The position numbers and the translations under genes are program-made. 42,055 nt of DNA, from positions 1 to 42,055 of the forward strand of contig JAFVOP010000009.1 in assembly GCA_017505745.1 (NCBI GenBank), given 5' to 3'. Shown here in pieces: positions 15,522-23,020 of this stretch (the first letter of the stretch is position 1; each line of letters begins with the position of its first letter). Origin of the DNA: Clostridia bacterium. Lineage in GTDB: Bacteria; Bacillota; Clostridia; Oscillospirales; CAG-272. The notes below the pieces were generated by a model. It saw only the letters and a list, made by a program, of their open reading frames with translations. It did no database searches and had not been told where the DNA came from.

Positions 15522-15550
15522 ATTATAACACAGTTTAAAAAAACTGTCAA
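15522..15550 (-). promoter_or_regulatory. Consensus sigma-A promoter of the structured RNA
   Basis: Minus strand TTGACA (15550-15545), 17 nt, TATAAT (15527-15522). The predicted start, about 15515-15516, coincides with the first base of the closing helix. Confidence 0.9.
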
Positions 15551-15587
15551 GTGAAATTTTAGAACTTCTCACGCCTCCCCCCTGTGT

Positions 15588-15685
15588 GTCATCTCTGAGA
15601 AGGCTCGCGTTCGTTTCACTCACGGCTCACCGGTCGAAGCTTTTTGCAGTCGAACGAAGTGAGCGGCAAAAAGTCGAGTTGCAAG
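15588..15685. repeat. Repeat A, copy 1 (98 bp)
   Basis: Matches 16404-16501 with one difference in 98 bp, in direct orientation. It contains an internal inverted repeat (CTTTTTGC / GCAAAAAG). No reading frame is conserved between copies. Confidence 0.95.
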
Positions 15686-15785
15686 ACAAAGCTGCTTTGC
15701 CTTGCAACGAAGAGAGCTACGAAGGATTTTGATATACTTTTTCAGAGGAATGATACTTCCATTTGGCAAGTGATAGCGCATCCCT

Positions 15786-15904
15786 CCCCGCGTCATCCTG
15801 AGCGAAGCCGAACTTTCGGCTTGCCGAAAGCGCGAGGCTTGCCGAGCGGGATCTCGCGGGGACGTTGTAGGAATGTTACTTTCATTTGGAAAGTTATAGC
15901 GCAT
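15786..15904. repeat. Repeat B, copy 1 (about 119 bp)
   Basis: Direct repeat of 16276-16393 with a handful of differences. It begins CCCCGCGTCATCCTGAGCG, contains the perfect hairpin CTTTCGG-CTTG-CCGAAAG and ends TATAGCGCAT. Its 3' part also occurs alone at about 15749-15782. The GTCATCCTGAGCG motif reappears inverted at about 16043-16058. Such GTCATCCTGAGCGAA elements are intergenic repeats in many Clostridia. Confidence 0.93.
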
Positions 15905-16275
15905 CATATTGTAGATCCCACTGCGCGCCGCCTGTCGGCTTCGCTTGTGGTTTTGCTCCATTCCACGCGTACCGCGTTTTATTGCGCAAAACTTCGACTC
16001 CGCACGCCGAGGCCATGCGATCCTCGTTTCCGTTTCGCGTCCTCGCGTGCTCCGCTCAGGATGACGCGTAGAGTGCATGTGCGGTGGTTTTCCGTAGGGA
16101 GACCGTCCTCGTTTTCGTTTCCCATTCTAGCGTGCTTCGAGCATTGCTTGCAATGCGGGGAGTGCGCGGCAACGCCGAGCATCTCCTTCTCATAGATGAC
16201 GCACGGGACGCGATGGCGATTGCACTACGGAGAGCCACCTCACAAACACTTTCCGTGTCATCCTGAGCGTCATCC
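15905..16275. other. Gene-free spacer within the repeat nest
   Basis: No supported gene. It includes an inverted copy of the repeat-B head (GCTCAGGATGACGCG, about 16044-16058) and a fragment near 16256-16275 (GTCATCCTGAGCGTCATCC). The frames open in several directions but none has a ribosome site or recognisable product. Confidence 0.6.
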
Positions 16276-16393
16276 CCCCGCGTCATCCTGAGCGAAGTCG
16301 AACTTTCGGCTTGCCGAAAGCGCGAGGCTTGCCGAGCGGGATCTCGCGGGGCGTTGTAGGAATGTTACTTTCATTTGGTAGGCTATAGCGCAT
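16276..16393. repeat. Repeat B, copy 2 (about 118 bp)
   Basis: See 15786-15904. Together with repeat A the order is A-B-spacer-B-A, all in direct orientation. Confidence 0.93.
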
Positions 16394-16403
16394 TTCTCCC
16401 CGC

Positions 16404-16501
16404 GTCATCTCTGAGAAGGCTCGCATTCGTTTCACTCACGGCTCACCGGTCGAAGCTTTTTGCAGTCGAACGAAGTGAGCGGCAAAAAGTCGAGTTGCAA
16501 G
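16404..16501. repeat. Repeat A, copy 2 (98 bp)
   Basis: One mismatch to 15588-15685. Sequence similarity continues loosely past the right end of both copies (TTTTGAT.TAC.TTTTCA). Confidence 0.95.
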
Positions 16502-16577
16502 GCGTTGCAACCACAACAAAGAAATCGACGAAAAATTTTGATGTACCTTTTCAAATGGATTTTATTCCCCAAGATAC

Positions 16578-16626
16578 AAGCCCCGCTCGACCAAGGACAG
16601 TTCCTTGAACTAGCGGGGCTTTTTTC
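16578..16626 (+). terminator. Strong hairpin whose T-tract faces the plus strand
   Basis: A 10-bp stem (AAGCCCCGCT, 16578-16587, with AGCGGGGCTT, 16612-16621) with a nested small hairpin, followed by TTTTTT only on the plus strand. The adjacent gene (16634-18511) is on the minus strand, where the tail GTATCTTGG is a poor terminator. It may still serve that gene or mark a lost plus-strand transcript. Confidence 0.6.
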
Positions 16627-16633
16627 GGTTCGA

Positions 16634-18511
16634 TTATTCCTCGGGATATGCGTTATATGCGCTCAGATCTCCGTAGGGGATCTCCTTTTCTATGCGAACG
16701 TCCGCGCCGTCAAACGCGATCTTGGTAACGGTGTGACCCGCAGCCAACACGTTTTCCCGGCCAACCTCCTCGGCAAAATGCACCTCGGGCAGCAGGCACT
16801 CCCGGGTGGGTCCCTCCTCCTTTACATGATACCATTGGTAATAAACGGTTCCGCCAACCACCGACGTGGGCCAAAGCACGTATTTTGCGCGCACGTTGCC
16901 GTATTCGCCCTCCTCGGGATAATACTCCTCGTAGAGCGCGGTTCGTCCGGTCTGCTCCAGCTCAGCGCGCAGCTGCGCACGGTTTTTGCGCTCCCCGTAA
17001 AACAGATCCAGCTGGGCGGGGTGGCGGTAGGTGAACCAACACTCCTTATCCTTTTTGAAATTCAAGGCAATTCTGGCATAGGGCGCATGCGCGGCCAAAA
17101 GCTCCTCGCTCACCTCTCCAATCTCCCCAAGCTTCACTCTGGGAAAGTGTCCGCAGCCGTGGTGCGGAGGCTGCACAAAGTCACTCTTCATGGCCTTGCC
17201 GTAGGCGGCGTTCATCCATTCCAGCGCCTCCCACGTCGCGTCTCCCGTAAAGAGCGCGCGATGCTCTGCCCCATCCACATGTACGGTTGCCTGCGTGACC
17301 ACCGAAACCACGTTGGTGTAGTCATTTTTGGCATACGCAAGGTAGGTAACCGTGTTTTCGAGCGCAGGATTTTTTGCGCGGCTGCGCCCGTGGTCGGTCT
17401 CGCCCCAGGTGCGCATATAATGATCGCGCGCTTTGTTCAATTCTACCGTGACCGCCGTATCTCCGTAGGTATAGGTCACGGTTCCGTCGCCGTTTTCTGC
17501 GCGCGAAACGCTTTCCTTGCCGTGCTCGGCAACGTAGGCATCGTAGGCCTGATATTGCAGATCCTCCTCGCTTCCCTCCTCCACGGAGAAATGCACGGGC
17601 AGGATATTGGGAGCCAGCATATCGGGCGTGAGAATATCAAAGGTGAACAGCACCTCCACGGTGAGATTGCCCAGATAATACATCTGCCCCGCATGTGCCT
17701 TGTAAACCTGCACGCCGCCAGCGCGAAGCGTTTGCAGCACGCGGTTGTAGCCCTCCACCTTTTCCGCCGTTACCGAGCGCTCGTAGCCCTCGGGTGCGGG
17801 CGTGGTTTGGGTATCCACGTTGCACAGGTTGCAGATCACGCGCTCGATCGCCACGTTGTATTTCGGGTCCTGCCAATACAGCTTTACAAAATCCACAAAT
17901 GCGCCCATGTGGTCGGTGTGCGGATGGGTAAAGAACCATGCGGCAACCGTGATCTTGCCGTCGGGTGACACACAGTGGTCCTTCATCACCTTGTACAGGC
18001 GCGCGGGATGATTGCGCGTCCTGTCAAACAATCCACCGTCCCAGATCACAAATCTGCCGTCCGACAGGCGATAAACATAGCTCATGCCGATCCACCAAGC
18101 CTTTTCCTCCTGCGCCATCGCATCCCCCTGCGGCAGTCCGGCAAGCCCCAGCTGAAACAGGAGCGACTGCGCCGCACCATCGGTGGCGGCGGCAGGATCA
18201 AACACCGAAAGATCCAGGCCCTGCAAAGGCTCCACGGTGATCTTGACCTCGTTGCGGGACGCATCGTAAAACAGGTTTACCAGGTCCTCGCCGTTTGCGT
18301 AGATCGCAGCCTGATTCTCGGTTCCCAACACGCGGCGCAAGGGGCTCTTTTCCGTGTAGCCCGCATCGGTCAATGCGGCTAAATATGCGTCAAAGGCTTC
18401 CTTGGAGGTTTCCTTTACCGTCATCAGCGTGCACTCGTTATAGGTATCGGTATACAAAATATCTCCGTGTTTTCCTTCATACAAAGGCAACTGCTTCCAA
18501 TTCATATCCAT
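16634..18511 (-). CDS. Large metallo-beta-lactamase-fold hydrolase
   Basis: A 625-aa protein. The metal-binding motif THPHTDH (His196, His198, Asp200, His201) follows the expected strand VIWDGGLFDRTRNHP; further histidines occur in FTGDATWEALEW and VQPPHHGCGHF, which fits a two-metal site. About 140 residues precede the MBL domain and have no recognised fold, and the domain itself carries long insertions. No signal peptide or membrane segment is seen, so it is probably cytoplasmic. Substrate unknown; phosphodiesterase or lactonase activity are options. The start at 18511 has AAGGA 4 nt upstream and lies behind a consensus promoter; 18505 is an alternative. Confidence 0.82.
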   Translation of the reverse strand: MDMNWKQLPLYEGKHGDILYTDTYNECTLMTVKETSKEAFDAYLAALTDAGYTEKSPLRRVLGTENQAAIYANGEDLVNLFYDASRNEVKITVEPLQGLDLSVFDPAAATDGAAQSLLFQLGLAGLPQGDAMAQEEKAWWIGMSYVYRLSDGRFVIWDGGLFDRTRNHPARLYKVMKDHCVSPDGKITVAAWFFTHPHTDHMGAFVDFVKLYWQDPKYNVAIERVICNLCNVDTQTTPAPEGYERSVTAEKVEGYNRVLQTLRAGGVQVYKAHAGQMYYLGNLTVEVLFTFDILTPDMLAPNILPVHFSVEEGSEEDLQYQAYDAYVAEHGKESVSRAENGDGTVTYTYGDTAVTVELNKARDHYMRTWGETDHGRSRAKNPALENTVTYLAYAKNDYTNVVSVVTQATVHVDGAEHRALFTGDATWEALEWMNAAYGKAMKSDFVQPPHHGCGHFPRVKLGEIGEVSEELLAAHAPYARIALNFKKDKECWFTYRHPAQLDLFYGERKNRAQLRAELEQTGRTALYEEYYPEEGEYGNVRAKYVLWPTSVVGGTVYYQWYHVKEEGPTRECLLPEVHFAEEVGRENVLAAGHTVTKIAFDGADVRIEKEIPYGDLSAYNAYPEE

Positions 18512-18559
18512 TCGTTCCTTTCTCCATGGGAGGATTGCCGCAAGGTTGCGTTCCGTGTC

Positions 18560-18588
18560 ATTATAGCAAAAAAAAACGGCCGTGTCAA
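18560..18588 (-). promoter_or_regulatory. Consensus sigma-A promoter of the MBL gene
   Basis: Minus strand TTGACA (18588-18583), 17 nt, TATAAT (18565-18560). It rules out starts further upstream. Confidence 0.9.
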
Positions 18589-18630
18589 TGGACAAACCCA
18601 TCTTTTTTCCGTCTTTTTTCCTCATTTCAG

Positions 18631-18666
18631 AAAAAGGCATTGACCTCATTGTAAGAGATCAACGCC
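18631..18666 (-). terminator. Intrinsic terminator of the sigma/anti-sigma operon
   Basis: An 8-bp stem (GGCATTGA / TCAACGCC, one G-U pair) followed on the minus strand by five T residues, 18 bp past the stop codon at 18685. Confidence 0.75.
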
Positions 18667-18684
18667 GTTTCCTTATCTGCATCT

Positions 18685-20187
18685 TTATACCGTAGGATAA
18701 ACTATATCACTGTATTTGCCATACTCATTATACTTTCCTGTATAGATATACGTTGATTCATAATCCCCCAACAACTCAATTAAAGCATCCCGATTAATTG
18801 CCTTGCACTCGTCAGAGCCGTATTCTGTAATGTAATAAGCATCATCATAGTAAAATTGACTTTGCTCTGTGTAGAAACACCACGTCACTCTAACTATACC
18901 AATCACACCGTTTTCCGTCTTAGCATACCAACCGAAAATTCCGCTTGTTGTATTTCTCAGCGTTTCCTGATGTTGAAAATGCGGCGGCGTTACCGAACCG
19001 CTATTCAAAGCTCCTTTTACCGATGCAAAGGCAGAAAATAAATCGGGTAAGCGACCGATATCTTCTTCGTTAAAACGAGCTTTTGTATAGGCATAGGTAT
19101 CTTGCTCTCCGCCTGTCCATTCTTTACACCATATGCTGACTGTTTCATTTGTTGCAAAGCCGTTGATATATTTGGTTGCATGAAACTGAACTTCGGGAGA
19201 ATACCATAGAACATTCGTGGAGAATCGGGGAACATAAACACCGTTATCAGATACTTTTATCTGATTCAAAACCTTTTCTGCTTCACCGGAAATATCCTCA
19301 AGCAAATGAACATACAGGTTTTGTTTCCACTCGTCACTTTGTATACTTTCTTCCGTTTGAGTAATTGTACCTATACTCGGTGCTCTATCAGTCGCGGCTA
19401 TCCAAGCTGCGTTTGATGTCCATAATCTGTCATCAAAATGTCCATTGGCATCAAACGCCATCAAGTTTGCGCCCATTACAGTATAACCGTAGATTCGATA
19501 ACCAAAAACAACGAGATTTAGCTGCTCTGCCTTGCCTTGCGATTTATTATACATAACGGTTTGTTCATAAGAGAATTGCGCCATGTTATTAATAACAAAG
19601 CTATCGAAAATTGAGAAATCGGTAAAAAAACCAACAGGAACTAAATAATAGAATTCCTCCGTCATTTCTTGCCCTCTTAAAAGCTTTACAGTCTGCATAC
19701 GCAAAAGCCTAAATTCGTCTTGATTCCAATCATCAAAGAAAGTATATACATCGGGTAACGCTTCCATAAATTTGGCAGTTACCGATATACCGGTTGGATC
19801 GACTTCCATTTGTCCCCCCTCGGATATTCCGCTACTGATATCATCCCCATAATATTGCGGTGCAGACGATGGGGATTGAATATTGACAATCGGTATATTA
19901 GGTCGATTATCCGGTCCCGAAATTACACCCGGATCATCCTCTCGCAGCATTGGCACAACGAGGACCGCGCTTGCAATTAACAAGAAACAAGCTGCGATTG
20001 CTCCAAAGCGAAGCCAACCGCCTTTGGTCGGGTTCTTCTCTTTCTTTAAGTTTATTTTTGCATATACCTTATCCTTGATCGAGGAACGCATATCCGCCGA
20101 AACCTCGGGCGCAGCGTTCTGTTTGACGAGCTTGTCAATCTCATTGGCCTTCGCTTCGTCGAAAATATGAGTTAGTGTTTTCTTCAT
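18685..20187 (-). CDS. Membrane-anchored anti-sigma factor-like protein
   Basis: A 500-aa protein with a short cytoplasmic N-terminus (1-60), one membrane helix (about 61-81, FGAIAACFLLIASAVLVVPM) and a roughly 420-residue extracellular part. The ATG overlaps the stop of the ECF sigma gene upstream (ATGA), the classical arrangement for a sigma factor and its membrane anti-sigma. The cytoplasmic part lacks an obvious zinc-finger anti-sigma motif (no HxxxCxxC). The extracellular part is probably the sensor and contains no domain I recognise. Coordinate control with the sigma factor is likely; the signal is unknown. Confidence 0.75.
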   Translation of the reverse strand: MKKTLTHIFDEAKANEIDKLVKQNAAPEVSADMRSSIKDKVYAKINLKKEKNPTKGGWLRFGAIAACFLLIASAVLVVPMLREDDPGVISGPDNRPNIPIVNIQSPSSAPQYYGDDISSGISEGGQMEVDPTGISVTAKFMEALPDVYTFFDDWNQDEFRLLRMQTVKLLRGQEMTEEFYYLVPVGFFTDFSIFDSFVINNMAQFSYEQTVMYNKSQGKAEQLNLVVFGYRIYGYTVMGANLMAFDANGHFDDRLWTSNAAWIAATDRAPSIGTITQTEESIQSDEWKQNLYVHLLEDISGEAEKVLNQIKVSDNGVYVPRFSTNVLWYSPEVQFHATKYINGFATNETVSIWCKEWTGGEQDTYAYTKARFNEEDIGRLPDLFSAFASVKGALNSGSVTPPHFQHQETLRNTTSGIFGWYAKTENGVIGIVRVTWCFYTEQSQFYYDDAYYITEYGSDECKAINRDALIELLGDYESTYIYTGKYNEYGKYSDIVYPTV

Positions 20188-20744
20188 ACCTCATTACCTC
20201 CAAACATTTTACGCAATTTGTTCAAGGCTCTGTGTGTTCGCGTATCCACATTAGAAACTGAGAGTCCGATAGCCTTGGCGATCTCTTTTGAGGACTCACC
20301 GTAATAGTATTTGCGGAAGATAATGCTTGAGTCCGGCTCTCCGAGATCCTCAACAGACCTAATAACCTCGCGCCGAAGTTCCTCATCGGCAAGCTCGCTG
20401 TCGATCATCACCTCATCTGCAACCTGCAAAAGCGATTGCTCGTCATCCAGAGAAATACCACCTTCCAGGCTTCGTTTCTTGGCAACGTTGATCGCATGAT
20501 TCCGTGCAATGACGCACAGATAGGATTTGATGCTCGACAGTGCAGGATCATAGTCCGCAAGCTCCGTATAGAATTTGCTGAATACGTCTGCCACACAGTC
20601 TTCAAGATCCGATGAAACGCAGTAAGAACCGTCAAGCTTGCTTTTGACAACTGCATAAACAAGACCTGTGTATTGATTCAATAACTGTTCCATTCCGGCG
20701 TTCGGGTCTTTATGTAGTAGTCGCAGTAATTTCCTGTCCTCCAT
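20184..20744 (-). CDS. ECF-type RNA polymerase sigma factor
   Basis: A 186-aa sigma factor of normal ECF length. Region 2 covers about 20-90 (QYTGLVYAVVKSKL, DCVADVFSKFY), region 4 about 135-180 (SSKEIAKAIGLSVSNVDTRTHRALNKL). GAGAGG lies 7 nt before the ATG. It is the first gene of an operon with the anti-sigma-like gene. Its upstream region carries an extended -10 promoter (20819-20827) and a TTTTGAAAA motif shared with the left-edge sigma gene, which could be an autoregulated or sigma-specific feature. Confidence 0.93.
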   Translation of the reverse strand: MEDRKLLRLLHKDPNAGMEQLLNQYTGLVYAVVKSKLDGSYCVSSDLEDCVADVFSKFYTELADYDPALSSIKSYLCVIARNHAINVAKKRSLEGGISLDDEQSLLQVADEVMIDSELADEELRREVIRSVEDLGEPDSSIIFRKYYYGESSKEIAKAIGLSVSNVDTRTHRALNKLRKMFGGNEV

Positions 20745-20818
20745 GGTTTCACCTCTCTTTGGAATCGATTCACTATTTCATACAATCAAACACGCGAAAT
20801 CTTACATTTTTCAAAATT

Positions 20819-20827
20819 ATTATACCA
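20819..20827 (-). promoter_or_regulatory. Extended -10 promoter of the ECF sigma operon
   Basis: Minus strand TGGTATAAT followed by AATTTTGAAAA; no clear -35. Confidence 0.6.
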
Positions 20828-20899
20828 TATTTTTCAAAAAATGTGTGAACAGATGAAAAATTATGGGTGCAGCCGCAGTAACCCCTTTCGGATGAACAA

Positions 20900-20927
20900 A
20901 CGGCAGGAACATTCCTGTTCCTGCCGT
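20900..20927. terminator. Strong hairpin in the intergenic region 20828-21020
   Basis: A 12-bp perfect stem (ACGGCAGGAACA / TGTTCCTGCCGT) with a 4-nt loop. T-rich sequence follows on the plus strand (TGTTTGTTATTCTG) and on the minus strand (TTGTTCATCC), so it could work either way, for instance for transcripts leaving the RpiB gene. Confidence 0.6.
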
Positions 20928-20944
20928 TGTTTGTTATTCTGTTT

Positions 20945-21154
20945 GGTATCAAAACAATATCAAAAACTCGCTATGAATGCCGAAAAGCCTGGATATATAA
21001 GGATTTTTCGATCCCTGTTTATTATTCCCACTCGCTTAAATTAGCATTATATGGAGTGAATTTAGGTCTTTTCGAGCGGTTTTTCGGGGGATTTGACCGC
21101 CTTTTTCTGCTTCGTCTATGGAGTCTGCGAAAAAACGGTATCAAAATGGTATCA
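20945..21154. repeat. GGTATCAAAA repeats around the left guaA-end copy
   Basis: GGTATCAAAA at 20945-20954 and 21137-21146, AATATCAAAA at 20956-20965 and GGTATCAC at 21148-21155. Four related decamers within about 210 bp on both sides of the 13-bp guaA repeat resemble the clustered arm-type sites of tyrosine recombinases. No recombinase gene is present. Confidence 0.4.
21021..21033. repeat. Duplicated guaA 3' end (attachment-site-like), distal copy
   Basis: ATTATTCCCACTC, identical over 13 bp to the end of guaA (21906-21918), where it encodes the last codons and stop (minus strand GAGTGGGAATAA). The guaA 3' end is a well-known insertion site of integrative elements in Firmicutes. Confidence 0.6.
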
Positions 21155-21177
21155 CGCACCGTGCTTTTCATTTTCGA

Positions 21178-21756
21178 TTACTCAGGCTTTTTATCAAAAT
21201 CCAAAGTCAAATCGTAATCTCCAAGTTTATTTACCTTAAAGCCGTTCTTTTTGTATTCTTCGTAATTGAAGGCTTCCAACTCGTCAATAGCAAGCTTATG
21301 AAATTCGTAGAAATTGTGCCACCATTCCCAGCCCGAGCCAAGCTCGTTGGAAAGATACGCATCCGCGATATCACATGCTGTTTGCGGAGCAACGTAAAAA
21401 GCTCCCATAGCCAAAACGTTTACACCATTTCCGGTTATAGCTCTCGTTGCCGCAGGCAAGCTTTCCACCACTCCGGCATGTACGTGTGGACATTTGCTCG
21501 CTGCAATATGAATTCCCATGCCCGTACCGCAAAATAACAACGCTCTTTCATAATTTCCTTCGGAAATTTCCGCTCCCACACGGAGACCTACGCGATGAAA
21601 CATCAAATCCGTATCGTTGGGATTACTATCCTTCTTTACCCCCAGATCGAGAATGTTCCATCCCTTTTTGGCGAGATGCTCTACAACGGCTTCTTTCAAA
21701 GGGAAGCCGGCAAAATCCGCCCCAACAACCAAATATTTATCCTTTATTGTTTTCAT
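21178..21756 (-). CDS. RpiB/LacA/LacB-family sugar-phosphate isomerase
   Basis: A 192-aa protein with the RpiB fold signature: VGADFAGFPLKEAVVEHL, then the anion-binding GTGMGIHIAASK loop preceded by ALLFC, and GVNVLAMGAFYVAPQTA. Family members interconvert ribose/ribulose-5-phosphate or other sugar phosphates. It is about 40 residues longer than classical RpiB because of a C-terminal extension (WWHNFYEFHKLAIDELEAFNYEE), so a different sugar phosphate is possible. GGAG lies about 12 nt before the ATG. The gene is enclosed by the two guaA-end copies and carries its own promoter (21823-21850). Confidence 0.85.
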   Translation of the reverse strand: MKTIKDKYLVVGADFAGFPLKEAVVEHLAKKGWNILDLGVKKDSNPNDTDLMFHRVGLRVGAEISEGNYERALLFCGTGMGIHIAASKCPHVHAGVVESLPAATRAITGNGVNVLAMGAFYVAPQTACDIADAYLSNELGSGWEWWHNFYEFHKLAIDELEAFNYEEYKKNGFKVNKLGDYDLTLDFDKKPE

Positions 21757-21822
21757 AATCAGACTTTCTCCTTGATTTGCATAGTTATCGGTGGCTTTTG
21801 CGTGGTTTTATCTTTTATCACC

Positions 21823-21850
21823 ATTATACCACCAAAGTATTGTTACGCAA
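21823..21850 (-). promoter_or_regulatory. Promoter of the RpiB-family gene
   Basis: Minus strand TTGCGT (21850-21845), 16 nt, TGG-TATAAT (-10 at 21828-21823, extended). Confidence 0.65.
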
Positions 21851-21856
21851 AATTGC

Positions 21857-21894
21857 AAAAAGTGGCTTGGAATAAGGCTTCCAAGCCGCTTTTT
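21857..21894 (-). terminator. Intrinsic terminator of guaA
   Basis: A 14-bp stem (AAAAGTGGCTTGGA / TCCAAGCCGCTTTT, one G-U pair) with an 8-nt loop, and a T5 tail on the minus strand, 12 bp past the guaA stop codon. Confidence 0.9.
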
Positions 21895-21905
21895 AGCCTT
21901 ATTTG

Positions 21906-21918
21906 ATTATTCCCACTC
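21906..21918. repeat. guaA 3' end, attachment-site-like copy within the gene
   Basis: ATTATTCCCACTC, containing the guaA stop codon; identical to 21021-21033. The intervening segment is 885 bp. Confidence 0.6.
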
Positions 21919-22908
21919 AATCGTACCGGTGGGCTTCGGAGTGATATCGTACAGCACGCGGTTGATGCCCTCTACCTCGGAGGTGATGCGGGCGGTGATG
22001 TGATGCAGAATCGCATACGGGATCTCCTCAACCGTTGCGCTCATGGCGTCGGTGGTGTTGACGGCGCGGATAATTGCAGGCCAACCCTCGTAGCGGCTCT
22101 CGTCCTTCACACCCACGCTCTTGATGTCGGGGATCACCACGAAATACTGCCAAACCTTGCCGGCAAGTCCGTTCTTGTCAAACTCCTCGCGCAAAATCGC
22201 GTCTGCCTCGCGGAGCGCATGCAAGCGGTCACGCGTGATAGCGCCCAGGCAACGAACGCCCAGTCCGGGACCGGGGAACGGCTGACGGTACACCATGGCG
22301 TGCGGAAGCCCCAGCGCCTCGCCTACCACGCGCACCTCATCCTTAAAGAGCAGCTTAATGGGCTCCACCAATTCAAATTGGAGATCCTCGGGAAGTCCAC
22401 CTACGTTGTGGTGAGACTTGACCGCCTTTTTGCCCTCCGCCTGCTTGATGCTTTCCAGAATATCGGGATAAATGGTTCCCTGCGCCAGGAAGGAAATGCC
22501 TTCCAGCTTACGCGCCTCATCGGCAAACACGTTGATAAACTCCTTGCCAATGATCTTTCGCTTGCTCTCGGGATCCGAAACGCCCGCCAAAAGGTCGAGG
22601 AAACGGTCGGTTGCATCAACATATACCAGGTTTGCATCCAGCTGATTGCGGAACACCTCTATCACGTTCTCGGATTCGTTTTTACGCATCAGACCGTGAT
22701 TGACGTGCACGCACACCAGTTGCTTGCCGATCGCCTTGATCAGAAGCGCGGCAACTACCGAGGAGTCCACACCACCGGAGAGTGCGAGCAATACCTTTTT
22801 GTCTCCCACCTGTGCGCGAACCTCGGCTACCTGCTCCGCGATAAACGCGTCGGCAAGTTCCTTCGTGGTAATACGCGCCATGGTTTCCGGACGTTTGTTG
22901 TTTTCCAT
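21907..22908 (-). CDS. guaA: GMP synthase ATP-pyrophosphatase subunit, no glutaminase domain
   Basis: A 333-aa protein that corresponds to the C-terminal two-thirds of GMP synthase. The ATP-pyrophosphatase P-loop is SGGVDSS (44-50); later blocks are YPDILES, HHNVGGLP, RQPFPGPGLGVRCLG and the dimerisation domain ending ITPKPTGTIEWE. The enzyme converts XMP to GMP. The N-terminal glutamine amidotransferase domain (about 190 residues) of normal bacterial GuaA is missing, as in archaeal two-subunit GMP synthases; ammonia must come from a separate subunit or from solution. No glutaminase gene is seen nearby. ATG at 22908 has GGAGG 8 nt upstream and a promoter at 22961-22989, so this is not an annotation-truncated fragment. 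Confidence 0.93.
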   Translation of the reverse strand: MENNKRPETMARITTKELADAFIAEQVAEVRAQVGDKKVLLALSGGVDSSVVAALLIKAIGKQLVCVHVNHGLMRKNESENVIEVFRNQLDANLVYVDATDRFLDLLAGVSDPESKRKIIGKEFINVFADEARKLEGISFLAQGTIYPDILESIKQAEGKKAVKSHHNVGGLPEDLQFELVEPIKLLFKDEVRVVGEALGLPHAMVYRQPFPGPGLGVRCLGAITRDRLHALREADAILREEFDKNGLAGKVWQYFVVIPDIKSVGVKDESRYEGWPAIIRAVNTTDAMSATVEEIPYAILHHITARITSEVEGINRVLYDITPKPTGTIEWE

Positions 22909-22960
22909 ATTCAATTCCTCCGCTTTCCTTCCCCTTGGAAGAGTAAAAATTTACGCTCTT

Positions 22961-22989
22961 ATTATAACAAACCCGAGAAAAAAATGCAA
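22961..22989 (-). promoter_or_regulatory. Promoter of guaA
   Basis: Minus strand TTGCAT (22989-22984), 17 nt, TATAAT (22966-22961). Confidence 0.8.
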
Positions 22990-23020
22990 GTGTTTTTTTG
23001 ATATTTTTTAGCGATTGAAC

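Noticed and set aside
15426-15623. A 65-codon minus-strand frame over the structured-RNA promoter
   Set aside because: It crosses the TTGACA/TATAAT promoter, has no ribosome site and no similarity to any family.
15588-16501. CRISPR array or tandem satellite
   Set aside because: Repeat units are about 100 bp, only two copies each, with no regular spacers and no cas genes.
18512-18649. Longer N-terminus for the MBL protein
   Set aside because: It contains a consensus promoter and the terminator of the preceding operon.
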